Below, piece by piece: positions 32,837 through 42,644 of a stretch of DNA of 43,081 nt; within the stretch, counting starts at the first letter, position 1, and every line of letters starts with the position of its first letter. Position numbers and translations under genes: made by a program. A model generated the notes under the pieces. The model saw only the letters and a program-made list of their open reading frames with translations. It was not told where the DNA came from and ran no database searches. The DNA lies in NCBI RefSeq assembly GCF_001949145.1, contig NW_019091705.1, positions 145,678 through 188,758 on the forward strand. Direction: 5' to 3'. Source of the stretch: Acanthaster planci (Eukaryota > Echinodermata > Asteroidea > Valvatida > Acanthasteridae).

Positions 32837-32995
32837 CCAGGCTCAGAAATACTTCACGTGGCAGAGATAGTATAGTGTCAAGAAAGTTGTCATTGTGTGA
32901 TGAATGTTAGTTCTTTGCCAATGAAGTGGATGTAACAACCCCACTCCCTTGTGATGCTCTGTTGAACACTACAATAAACCTTGATTCGAACATCT
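32837..32995 (+). promoter_or_regulatory. 3' UTR with AATAAA polyadenylation signal
   Basis: AATAAA at 32973-32978 lies 137 bp after the stop codon of exon 4 and is followed by a T/G-containing stretch. This closes the host transcription unit. Confidence 0.7.
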
Positions 32996-33455
32996 ATCTC
33001 CTTGGATTACTAATTTGACAAAGATATGTATACTGTGTACAAGTTTTATTGCAAGAAAGAATCCATACGTTGGTAAATGGCAAAAATTTATTTTCTTCAC
33101 ACACTAGATAGTTGTGAGTGAAATCAATTAATGGTACACAAGGCCTATACAGGGGGTTCTAGGACTCTACAATCCATGTCCAATTGTTAAAAGAAGCAAT
33201 TCTTGAAGGTCCTTGTTTACTCGGACTTCACGTGCATACATTCATGTACATATATATAAAGTAGCCCCTCTTACTCAGCTTTTGGTGTCGGGGGAGGGGG
33301 AATTCAAAAGTAAATGCAGCTTTTGGCTTATTCAACATGGTATTGAAGTCCAAAAGAAAATATCATAAACCCTTACTCGTGGTCTTAACATATTTGCTTT
33401 TATCTTGTGGTGTTGTTTTCTTAGGGTTTTGGTGCTAATATTTGATGAGTAAAAT
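32996..33455. other. Intergenic spacer
   Basis: No coding signal. AT-rich, with a GGGGGAGGGGG run near 33290. Confidence 0.5.
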
Positions 33456-33479
33456 ATTATAAAGATGAACATAGAAATT

Positions 33480-33544
33480 GACTGGAGCGGGATTTGAACC
33501 TGTGGAACACCGTACCAGTGCTCTACCAACAGAGCTACCCAGCC
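33480..33544 (-). repeat. tRNA-derived SINE head or tRNA relic
   Basis: The minus strand carries an A box TAGCTCTGTTGGTAGAGC (33520-33537) and a B box GGTTCAAATCC (33490-33500). A 7-bp acceptor stem can form (GGCTGGG with TCCAGTC). The anticodon and T stems do not pair properly and the middle is short, so this is not a working tRNA. A following segment (33456-33483) recurs inverted at 33971-33998, as expected of a SINE body present in two orientations. Confidence 0.7.
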
Positions 33545-33720
33545 ATATGTTGGTGGCTCTTCCCAATTGTCAATATCTCTGTTTGGGGTGCTAGCCAGAA
33601 GCCATTAAACCTGAAACACCATGTGGCCAGGGATCACACCCCAATTACACACGATACAACCTGGGAAGTGGTGAACAAGGATTACTCAAAGAGGATATGG
33701 CTTTTTGAACATAAATCATG

Positions 33721-34036
33721 AACCAAATCATATAAGGAAACTGACCAGGTGCTTATGAACTGATTTACAGGTGCTGGACTAGGTGCTTAACTAGGTGCTT
33801 AGACCTATGGGTCAGGGGTGAGATTTTTCAGCTTTTTGGCTGATTGTGTACAAGAGTATAGGCATGATAGGAGATTTCACAGTTCAGCTTCTTTATGCCT
33901 TTTTCAGCTGTTTTCAGCTATTTTTATCATTGGTCAATCTCATCCCTGGTGAATGATTATTAAAATGAACAGTCAATTTCTTTGTTCATCTTTATAATCA
34001 TTCATAACCTAGTCAGTTTCCCTATATGATTTGTTG
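33721..34036. repeat. Inverted repeat fragments flanking the SINE
   Basis: 33721-33750 is the reverse complement of 34008-34036 (about 85%), and 33456-33483 is that of 33971-33998. On the right the two pieces are contiguous; on the left they are separated by about 240 bp. This is not a simple hairpin but two copies of one repeat in opposite orientation, one of them interrupted. Confidence 0.6.
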
Positions 34037-34163
34037 CCTGAATAAAATATTAAGATCTGGTAAAAAAGAGTCCCACCCCTTCTTTGCTGGATACACACTT
34101 TGAAATGGGCTTATATAAGGGGTGTTCGACTTTCTGACTGTTCAATGTGGGCAGGTATGCTAT

Positions 34164-34288
34164 GGCTGTGTCCAAATTACTTGGATGTGATCTGTGGCTT
34201 TAAATTACACACGTTTGCCACCCTATGTGCTAAAGCCACTATCGTGGACTCATTTGAAATTTCAAACCACTGCCAATTTGGACACAAC
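34164..34288. mobile_element. Small palindromic MITE-like element, 125 bp
   Basis: The outer arms GCTGTGTCCAAATT (34165-34178) and AATTTGGACACAAC (34275-34288) match at 13 of 14. The inner arms GTGGCTTTA (34194-34202) and TAAAGCCAC (34231-34239) match perfectly. No clear target duplication was found. Confidence 0.5.
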
Positions 34289-35393
34289 TTACATGTAAGT
34301 TTCAGGTTTTACCCAATTTGATAACAGAGGGCAGCATAGTCTCAGCTAGCTGCCAGGAATTCACCAATTACAAACTTCTGTTAAAAACCCAAATTAAGGG
34401 TAATATATAACTTAGAATAGCTTGAACATTTTGTGCAGTTATGATTTTGATTTAATTTGTATGGTGAAATAATTTCTCAGAAAGCAAAAGTGCAAGGCAA
34501 GGTGCATTAATTAATCTGTAAATGAAAAAAAACATCTTACCCAATTAGAAAATTAATTTGCATGAAAGTTTATGCTATTATGTATAAATGTTAAACTTGT
34601 CTGGTAAATGACTTCACAAAGCACCTCAGTTTCAGGTTTATTGCATGTTATGAATGTGCCCATCTTTTACAAACTTTAACTAGGTTGAAAAAGTCAAAGT
34701 ACAATGTATTTTTATTTTGGTGGTACTAATACTAATCTCTATTATTTTTTGCCTGATTAAGTTACCATTAGTACTCCTTCCTTTCTTAAAATGTACAAAA
34801 TTACACTTTTTGAGGATACTGCAGTTTTTTTGTAACTTAAATTTTAGTCCGTATGCATGAGGGAATTTAAGAAACGTAGCTGTTAAATGAGGTTTGTTAC
34901 CTTTAACAAATTCTACAGGGAACAAATTCTACTTTTTTGAAACAACTTATCTAAACAAGTTGTCCGTGATGTCCTCTTTCATATCACTGTCAGAAAGAAA
35001 ACAGAACAGGGCTTTTGGTTTTCGAGGGGAAATTTTAAGGTAAAGCTGCAGCATACATGACCGCCCCGAAGAGCTGCGAACGACAAATAAGCAAATGCAG
35101 TCAATTTCATTGACCTGGATGGAGATTTGTTGTGATTGAATCCAAAATGCCTGAGTCAGGTAACCAGATGAAAAACAAAATGACGTGATTTGAATGAGTG
35201 GCTGTCTTTTGCGAAACTTGGTATTAAAAATTTTAAGTTTTCTTGCTTAAATATTGTCAAAATTTGCCTAAACTACGTCTATCAGGATTGAGTAATGTTC
35301 CTTAAGGTCAAATGTTTGTTAATTTGTTTCCTTTTTATAGGAACAGGGTGCAAAAGGTAATGAATGCCTGTTAAATTCATGAAATGAACTCAC
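34289..35393. other. Non-coding or intron of the minus-strand gene
   Basis: A minus-strand AATAAA lies at 34711-34716, and a good minus-strand acceptor (TTCTTTCTGACAG) is at about 34976-34990. A terminal exon of the gene with the exon at 35394 may lie between, but the reading phases I tried give more than one possible ending, so I do not assign it. Confidence 0.35.
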
Positions 35394-35500
35394 CATGAGC
35401 CAGGCACTCAACTTCATGAGGGTAGACATCTTGGAAGCCTGGTTCGTTGAACACATTTAACAACGTGTAGATCATGTCACCATGCTCGCAGCATCTCCTC
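35394..35500 (-). CDS. Probable internal exon of an unidentified minus-strand gene
   Basis: On the minus strand an acceptor CTTCTAAAAG precedes 35500, and the exon ends at 35394 before the consensus donor GTGAGT. Of 107 bases, one frame is open for 35 codons with one base over at each end, so the phases are compatible with a normal internal exon. The peptide begins RRCCEHGDMIYTLLNVFNE and ends VECLAH. It looks like ordinary globular coding sequence but I do not recognise the family. The decayed gypsy element at 35950-38690, on the same strand, would lie in its upstream intron or 5' of the gene. Confidence 0.5.
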
Positions 35501-35949
35501 CTTTTAGAAGAAGAAATAAACTGTTATACATAAATCCTATAACGTGAAGTTGCTAACCATTCCTTTAAAACTGAATTCTTATCAAGGTCTGGTATAGTTT
35601 ACATCCGTCATATTTCAAAGAATCTTTTGATATGTTTTCAGATCCAAAGCTATTAAAGAGTTCATAAATCTAGAGTCTGTAATGCAATTGATAACATGCA
35701 GGTTTTCAAGAGTTAGAAGTTGGACACGTTTGCTTAACGTATCTCCGGGTATAAATACTTGAGATGTTGGCAAAGTACTGAGATGAGGCTGTGAAAAGTG
35801 TTTGAACTTATAGTTTGAAGAGTTTGCTAGTTTATGACATAGTCTAGATGCCAGTCGGATGGGTGCAGCTTGCACTGAGGTCTGTCTGTTGGATTAGGTT
35901 GAGGGTCACTGGTGTCTCGATGTCAAGGACAGGTTCTGATTCACGCTTA
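35501..35949. other. Unassigned sequence between exon and gypsy remnant
   Basis: The minus strand is open for 86 codons (35615-35875), including TSQVFIPGDTLSKRVQLL. There is no recognised motif and no clear splice context, so it is left unassigned. Confidence 0.3.
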
Positions 35950-38690
35950 TGGACTACCATCAACTTCATCACACTTCATCCTGACTTTGTGTGTACTGAG
36001 GTGGTCTGCTGGTTTGAGCTCATCCAGTAATTTTACGCCATGACTCTGGTTGAAGTAGAAGGCTCTTCTAGATTTGCTGGTTTTGTCTGCTTCCTTCAAC
36101 TGCTTCTGGTTTGCAAGCTTTGGATGAAGATCTAGGGGAAGAATAGGTAATGTGCTCATCTCTGTCCCTATCGTCTGTCGGGCTGGGGTAACAGCCAAAG
36201 CAGGTGCAAGAGTGGAACAGTAGGTCATCGGAGCCTGAACTGGATCTGGTTGTTGTAGAATCATCTTGGTGATGTAGACTGCTTTCTCAGCCTGGCCATT
36301 GGCTTGGGGATAGTTGGGGCTGGATGTGTCGTATTGAAAACCGTACTCCTTGGCAAACTCACTATGGAGCTAAAGACCGTAAAATCCATCATAATACGTC
36401 TGGAACACTACTACGTGCGGAACACTACTACGTGCAGATATTGCCTTCATGTAATTAATGACGGACAGCAATATTAAGGTGGTAAACCTCAATTCATTTT
36501 GAGTGGTATTCCACTTGGATGATGAACTGCTTAATTCCCTTCACATCTGCCAAGTCACAAGCTAAGCGCTGCCATGGTCGATCCAGTGGTGGGGTGGTTA
36601 TCAGCGGTTCGGCACACGGTGACGACTGCTTCATCTGGCAATGCTTACACTTCTCAACATATTCAGCAATATTAGTGGCAACCTGGCCACCAGATTACTT
36701 AGCCACCATGCAATCTGCTTTGCCTTGGTGACCTTCTGAATTTTCTGGAGCATTTCAGGTCGTATCTTTTCTAGAATTATGACGCAGTTCCCATGGATGA
36801 GGACTCCATTAGTGAGACTGGTTTTGACTTGCTCTTCCCAATAACTCCGTACACTGGCAGATTCTACGTCTTTGATGTATTTTGGATGACTACTGCCATC
36901 CAATACTGACGTATGATGTCACGGTGATGGGCGTGTTGCCAAGGGTTGTTTCTTGTGCCATTTCTGCCTGCATACCTGATGGCACATGCCAGTGCTTGTT
37001 ATCATGCTGACATGAGCCTCCACTTCTTCTTCCAGGTTATCAGTGTTGCCCTCGTCATGTTCATTGGGGCTCTTGACAAGATGTCAGCAACGGCAAGAGT
37101 TTCCCTGGTGTGTAAACGGCAGGGCACTCGTATTTCATGAAGTGCATGATGAGACACTAGCACCACAGAGGGACATGTCAGAGGTCTTCATTTGTTGTTG
37201 TTTATCACAGGTACCAAGGGCTTGTTTGTAGTCAATCTGGACTGTGAAGTACATAATGAATTGCTTGCAACGCCACAATGTTGCTAGCAGTTGTTCCTCT
37301 ATTTGGGCATATCGCCGTTCTGCACTGGACAGACTTCTGGAGCAGTAGGCTACATGTTTCCACTGCTCGCCATGTTGCTATAGGATTCAGCCACCTATTC
37401 CGTAACTGCTTGTGTCAGCTTGCATCGGCACTCTCCATGGTTGGTTGAGACATCATAGAATGCAAGGACGGGTGCCGAAGTCAAGAGTTTCTTGATGTTA
37501 TAGAATGCTTGCCTGCTGGGATGGGGCCCATGTCCTGTTGATGTTGTTCCTCAGAAGGTCATTGATAGCGGCAGCCACAGATGATGCTCCAGGAATGAAT
37601 TGCGCCAGCCAGTTCACCGTTCCTAGATTTCACTCCCTTTAAAGTAGATGGGGCCTATCTGTATAAGTTACCAGTTGAGGGTGAACACCATCTTTGTCGA
37701 GTTTCATGACCAAGAATTTGACACGTGTCTGTGTGATCATGCACTACTCCTTGTTGAGCTTAAGTCCAGCATTCTGCACAACTTGGAGGACTTGCTGTAG
37801 GCATTCATTGTGCTCCTCATTATCGTGCCCCATGATCAGCATGTCGTCCATGTAAATGACAGCATCATCCATGCCTGTTGTCAGGTCACATATTATGACA
37901 TGCTGATATCTTTAAGGAGTGGGTGTAATACCAAACGGCAGGCGCCAGTGACAATAACGTCCATAGGGAGTAATAAAAGTCATCCGTTACTGACTCTCTT
38001 CACTGAGTGGCATCTGCCAGAAGCCATGTTGTGCATCCAGCAGTGAGAAGATCTGTGCACCAGAGATACGGCCCAGCACTTCCTCAACAGTAGAAATGAC
38101 TAATTGTTCTCTTGTTCTCTCTCTTTTAAGCCAGTTCAGATTGACACTTAGTCAGATGTTAACCACTCTTCTTTCAGACTACAACAATGGGTGAGTACGG
38201 TTCCATCGGCAGATTGATGTGTTGGATTATTTTCTGCCTCTCCAGCTTTTCCAGCTCTTGATTTAGTTGAGGCATGAGCATAAGAGGATATTCGATGGGA
38301 AGTAGTGGCACAATATGGCAAGGCATCGTGTGCAATTTTGATGGTCACAGGATGACCAATCATATTGCCAGAACCCTCAAATACTGTGTCTGGACTGATG
38401 AGTGTATAACCTACATGTAGCTGCAGTGTTTCCAGTCCTTCTCAAGCTTTCTTTTTAAGAATAGGTTCCCCTTTCTCTAGGATAAGAAACATCAGTGGCT
38501 GCATCTTGTCTTTCTCTTGGCAGAGCAGCCTTGTCTGGCCATTGGAATGACTTTACCACTGAAGAAGCCACTGAGTCTGGTTGAAGATAGTTGCAGAGAA
38601 TTGTCTTTGAGACGTTGAAAGATTGATAGATCACAGTTGGCAAGGTGTTCACTTCTGAACCAGTGTCAAACAGGAAAGACACTCTTTGGC
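35950..38690 (-). pseudogene. Second Ty3/gypsy element, decayed pol
   Basis: Read on the minus strand, the domains appear in gypsy order: protease LFDTGSEVNTLP (Asp codon at 38664-38666); start of RT with QELEKLERQKIIQHI (about 38240) and LPYGRYCHWRLPFGIT-like text (about 37940); RT active site YMDDM (37840-37854); RNase H LSSAERRYAQIEEQLLA (about 37300); integrase N-terminus YWEEQVKTSLTNGVLIHG (about 36830); and integrase core SPNYPQANGQAEKAV with the catalytic Glu (about 36300). Stops and frame changes occur throughout. It differs clearly in sequence from the gypsy element at the start of the window and is a different lineage. No LTRs were found, so it is truncated or too old. Confidence 0.9.
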
Positions 38691-39400
38691 CGTGCAGAGA
38701 AAAATATTCTTCTGTGATGAGGGGCTGTTTACGGTTAGTGGTACCGACAAAAGCTAGTCATCATCTTCCTGAAGGGCAGGCATCGAAGTCAGCCATGTCT
38801 ATTGGAAAAGCCGACATTTGCTAGTGTGGCAAAAAAATTTGAACTGTCTCCCCTCCGGGCACACGAGAGGGGGCGGGGGCGGGGCGTGGACCAGGGGCTG
38901 ATCGGAAAAGGGGGAGGGATTTGGGAAACCTCTTAAAAATCCTTGATAGCGCTGCCACCAGGTGAAATAGTTCAGGCTCCGGAGTTTCTCCTCTCCGGTT
39001 TAGCACTTCGCGTTGGCCGACGTGGGTTCGGGTCAAAATATATGACGAAGTTTACCGAGAAGCACTCACCTCAAAAGGGGAAGGGCTTACATGAATTATG
39101 ACAGGAATCCAGTTGTACAGGACAAAACTGTTCCCAACTATTTAATTCAGATCTGCAATGATACAAATGAGAAAAATAACAAGTTGTAAGAAACTTGTTG
39201 TATCCGCAACAATAATAAAATAAGGTCAGGTATTTACACTCTGTACATGTATTTGTACATGAACATCTCCTTGTATTGTCCAGTAAATGTCTTTGTCCAA
39301 TCTTTGCTTATTTCTAACCCAGGGTTGATTGGCACTTGAATACGACCAAGGGAGTAAGGGAAAGAGTAACTTGCAGACAGTGTAGTATAACACAAAAATG
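38691..39400. other. GC-rich patch and spacer
   Basis: 38850-38900 has GGGGGCGGGGGCGGGGCG, unusual against the AT-rich surroundings. It may be the 5' part (gag side) of the decayed gypsy element or an unrelated Sp1-like cluster. No coding frame was recognised. Confidence 0.35.
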
Positions 39401-39960
39401 GAGCGAGGTATTGTTTAAACTTGTCCACTTGCTTACAGAGCGGAGACGAGGTATCGTTTAAAGCTGTCTAGGCTAATCAACTTGCAAAACCAGACCAGGT
39501 ATCATTAAAACCTGTCTGCTTTCCACAGGAATTCACTAAGGTCCCAGACCTTTTTTTAAAATACTAAATAGGCCCCAGGCCTTCCTCAAAAATACTAAAT
39601 AGGCCCCAGATCTTTGTCAAACCACTTGGGGAAACAGACTCGTCAGCCTAATTCCACTAAATCTCCTCTCAAGAACCCTGTAGTTCCGTGAGAGAACTTT
39701 ATAAAAAGAAACTCTCTACTGTAACTCAATACACAGATACAGCTCCCTAGTACAATATATTCCAAAAAATTCTTAAGCTAGGCTCCCTACGCACAAACAA
39801 TGCAGAGCTTCCAATAAAAGCCTTAGGATGGCCCCCAACTGCTTGAACAATGCAGAGCCTCCAATAAAACCTTACATTATTTATCCTTGCTCCCCACTAT
39901 ACAAATAAAGGATCAAATCAACGTGGCTTGGCTCCCCAGTACTTGGTTCACTTACATCCA
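39400..39960 (+). repeat. Degenerate short-period repeats
   Basis: Three loose units of GAGGTATCGTTTAAA with CTGTC after them occur at about 39405, 39448 and 39497. AATACTAAATAGGCCCCAG occurs twice (39560-39610), and ACAATGCAGAGC with TCCAATAAAA after it twice (39797 and 39847). GGCTCCC-like phrases recur at about 39737, 39781, 39888 and 39929. This looks like an eroded minisatellite region. Confidence 0.6.
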
Positions 39961-40139
39961 CTTTTCTCAAGCTAACAACTGGGAGCAGCATATGCCACCG
40001 AACCAGCCAACGACGGTAAAGACAAAGCCACTGCCGAAGCGTATAAGAACAGAAAGTAAGCCATAGTTTTAGTCTTTGAAATCGGCCGCCAGTTATCCTT
40101 AAAACTGTGTTATACATGTGCGTCTCGATAACATTACGT

Positions 40140-40370
40140 TACAACACTAGGTTCCTTGCGAGGTTGTTGTAAACTGTTGTCATCCGATGCTCCGTCTAGC
40201 TCGAGTTTAAACGGTGATTTTGCAGTACGCAGTTCCAAGTTCCTATACCGTAATGCGGGAAATTTGACGTTTAGCGTATGGCCGGCTGCTATGGGGCTCG
40301 AGTTGTGTGTTATGGTGACTTCGCGTCTTTTGCCTTTGATAGCTCGAGACCTTTAAGTCGGCGACTCGGG
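40140..40370 (-). pseudogene. Fragment of a Polinton-like structural protein (tentative)
   Basis: The minus strand is open without an ATG from a stop near 40355 down to about 40140. It reads a stretch with ITHNSSPIAAGHTLNVKFP then LELRTAKSPFKLELDG. The pattern (polar, then GxTLxVKFP, then a beta-rich run ending in KLELDG) resembles the N-terminal part of a structural protein that I recall accompanying the other genes of this block in invertebrate multi-gene transposons. That recollection needs a search. The fragment is truncated and has no start codon. Confidence 0.4.
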
Positions 40371-40424
40371 TTCAAGTTTTTAGTGTTCTGACTTGACATG
40401 TTTTATTATAGACAGTTTTATAAT

Positions 40425-40673
40425 TCACTTCCAAATTGCAAACATAAACGAAATCGCGATCAGTGATACACCCGCTTCAAAAAATAAGTCTTCATATTTG
40501 CCCAATAAATCACGCTTGTGAAACGTTTCGTGTCTCATTTCGTTAAGTACCTCTTGGATCTCTAAAAGCATGTTAGAGTTGTGATCAATATTAGCTCGCA
40601 TGTCGCCCAGCATAGATTCCATGTTTGTTTGATCGGCCGGAATTTCTGTCAACTGTTCTTTAATTTGCTCCAT
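40425..40673 (-). CDS. Small coiled-coil protein with C-terminal membrane segment
   Basis: 82 residues, ATG at 40673, stop at 40425. The first 60 residues are polar and heptad-like (MEQIKEQLTEI, then NMLLEIQEVLNEM). The last 17 form a hydrophobic segment (GVSLIAISFMFAIW) ending in Lys. It starts 17 bp from the start of the oppositely oriented ORF at 40691, so the two share a divergent promoter region. It is intact, unlike its neighbours. I do not recognise the family; the context places it in the Polinton-like block. Confidence 0.55.
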   Translation of the reverse strand: MEQIKEQLTEIPADQTNMESMLGDMRANIDHNSNMLLEIQEVLNEMRHETFHKRDLLGKYEDLFFEAGVSLIAISFMFAIWK

Positions 40674-40690
40674 TTTTTAAAATACAAAAA

Positions 40691-41107
40691 ATGGCAAGTG
40701 CTTTAATGATGGTAGGAGGGGCCATAGTCAATGCGTTGGCATTCACGGGGTCCAGTTTTTTATTCAGCAGTTTAGCTAAAAATAAAGTCGATGAGGAACG
40801 TAAACGACATGGCCTTGCTTTGGAACCAGCTAAGAAAACTTTGGAAGAAAATCGCGCGCACGTTAGATTTTTTAAACGAACCCATGAGGCAAGAGCGCGC
40901 CAGTCAGCAGACATTAGTCAACGTAGACGAGCCGTTGCGCGCTTATTTAGAGTTGATCGGTAAAAAGTGACGCCCATGCCACCAGAGCCTAAGTTGTCGG
41001 ACTTTTATGAACCTTCGGAAGATAAAAATTCGCGAAGTGGTGTGGATTCTCAGGGGAACCGCGTTAGTCGTATTTTTGGCGTATCGGTTAAGTTAAGGTT
41101 AAGTTAA
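40691..41107 (+). pseudogene. Polinton-block small membrane protein, broken by a stop
   Basis: Starts at ATG 40691 with a hydrophobic N-terminus (MASALMMVGGAIVNALAFTG) followed by a long basic and acidic helical region (DEERKRHG, then THEARARQ). TAA at 40961-40963 interrupts it, but the same frame continues as PMPPEPKLSDFYEPSED to a stop near 41105. The downstream part reads like the normal continuation of this protein type, which I recall with a (P)EPKxSDFY motif in invertebrate transposon-borne genes. It is therefore a pseudogene by one stop codon, and the tail after SDFYEPS is diverged. Confidence 0.6.
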
Positions 41108-41119
41108 ACTTTATTTTAA

Positions 41120-41553
41120 TGTGGAGAAAGAATTTTCAAGGTTGTTTTACAATCCACAAGGCTATTTGAAAGGTGAAAGCGCCGTGGATAATTTATATGA
41201 AAAGACGGTCGGTTATACGAAATTGGCTAAATAAACAAGCTATTTATTAAATTTATTTACCTGCCCCTAGATACGCACCCAGGCCGAGTACTTTACAACA
41301 GGAATCTGTAGAACCAAATTACGCACATAAAATGGATGTGCTATATCTACCCTGGGATCGAGTAAACCGTGAAACTTATAAATACGCTTTGACCGTGGTC
41401 GACGTGGGTTCAAGATTTAAAGAGGCTGAACCGTTGACAATTAAAACGGCCGAACAAGCGTCAGAAGCCATTAAACGGATTTATAAAAGCTTTAAAAAGC
41501 TGTTTACTAAACAGCAATTCCATATGGGAAATGAGAAAAATGGCAAATTTTAA
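41120..41553 (+). pseudogene. Retroviral-type (rve) integrase fragment, Polinton-like
   Basis: An N-terminal stretch (FYNPQGYLKGESAVDNLYE, about 41140-41205) is in one frame. The next (NWLNKQAIY, stop, IYLPAPRYAPRP) is shifted by one. The core begins YAHKMDVLYLPWDRV and continues KYALTVVDVGSRFKEAEPL, where MD and VVD-x(5)-F are the first catalytic Asp region of an rve core. It stops at 41553 before the second Asp and Glu, so the enzyme is truncated. The order of a small zipper-like N-terminus, a PAPR linker and the core is that of integrases of large DNA transposons such as Polintons. Ginger-type elements are an alternative. Confidence 0.7.
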
Positions 41554-42644
41554 AGCTGATCAAATAGAAATTGAATTGACTGTACTGCGCCAATAAATGT
41601 ACACCTGGCATGGAGCAAAAAACCGTTTTGGAAAATAATGTTTGGTTTCCCGGAAAATCAAATTTGAAATTGATATTCTTTTTGGCTTATGATAAGGACC
41701 CCTGAAGCTAAATACTATAAAATGTCCTAAATCCTAAATGCTTAACTAATCCCTCTGAATAGTGTATAATTGCAAAGGTTTGGAGCCATAGATGCTTGTG
41801 TCAGAGGCACTTCCTTCCTCTAGATATGGTACTTGAGAGAGAAAACTACAAAATTTGGGTTTAATAGGCTGTAATTCCATCACCAAAAAGTTACAGAAGT
41901 TTTTCTCCTGGCCTCATTTCTTTCAGAATTATTCCACCATTGTAAGTTCCCTTCCTTAATCTGCCTACTAATAACCTCAAACACTAAATTCTCAAATATA
42001 AATATTTACTCCAATGGAAACATTGGTAACAGAATTACATGGTAACGGAATTACGTGGGGTAACAGAATTACATTGCAGAATCATGTATGTTTTGTGGCC
42101 GTGTTTGGTCAAGGAGGGCAGCAATCACAATTATGTTTCTTTCTTTTACATGTACCACTAGAAGGCAGCAATTTATGACTTATTTGCATATGCACACGGT
42201 AACCTCCCTCCATGCATTGCACGTACATCTACAAGACTACAAATTTGTGAGTATTCTATTCCCCAGGAGCAGTTTCTTTTCACAATGATAATCTCAATAA
42301 GTGATTACTTAAAAAGTACTTGCATCAATGATCATACTCATTAAAAAATGCATTCTTTTGCACTTTCACTTGAGCGTACTCAACATACTGTACATGTACA
42401 TACATAGGCTTACTTGCAGTGTACATGTATGACATGTGCAGCACTGATGTACTCAAACAAGCTACATGTACATGATTATAGTTTATTTCAGCATTATATT
42501 TTTTGATGTTTTTACATGTACTCTAGTCTAAAGAGCTTATTATGCTATGAAGGCACCGGGTGTAATAATTATGTACTGATAAATAAACTGCTATATATTT
42601 TTGTCTTAACAGTTAAGTAATCAGTGTTTCAAATCATCATACAG
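41554..42644. other. Non-coding spacer
   Basis: AT-rich, no coding signal, with many TACATGTA-type palindromes between 42390 and 42480. Confidence 0.5.

Noticed and set aside
33480-33544. Functional tRNA gene
   Set aside because: The A and B boxes are good, but the anticodon and T stems do not pair and the body is short.
38838-38900. GC-rich patch as a CpG-island promoter
   Set aside because: It is only about 60 bp of G-rich DNA with few CpG, and no gene start was found beside it.
39069-39130. Minus-strand exon ending in GAG before GTGAGT
   Set aside because: The donor is good, but the segment is short, two frames are equally open and no linked exon was found.
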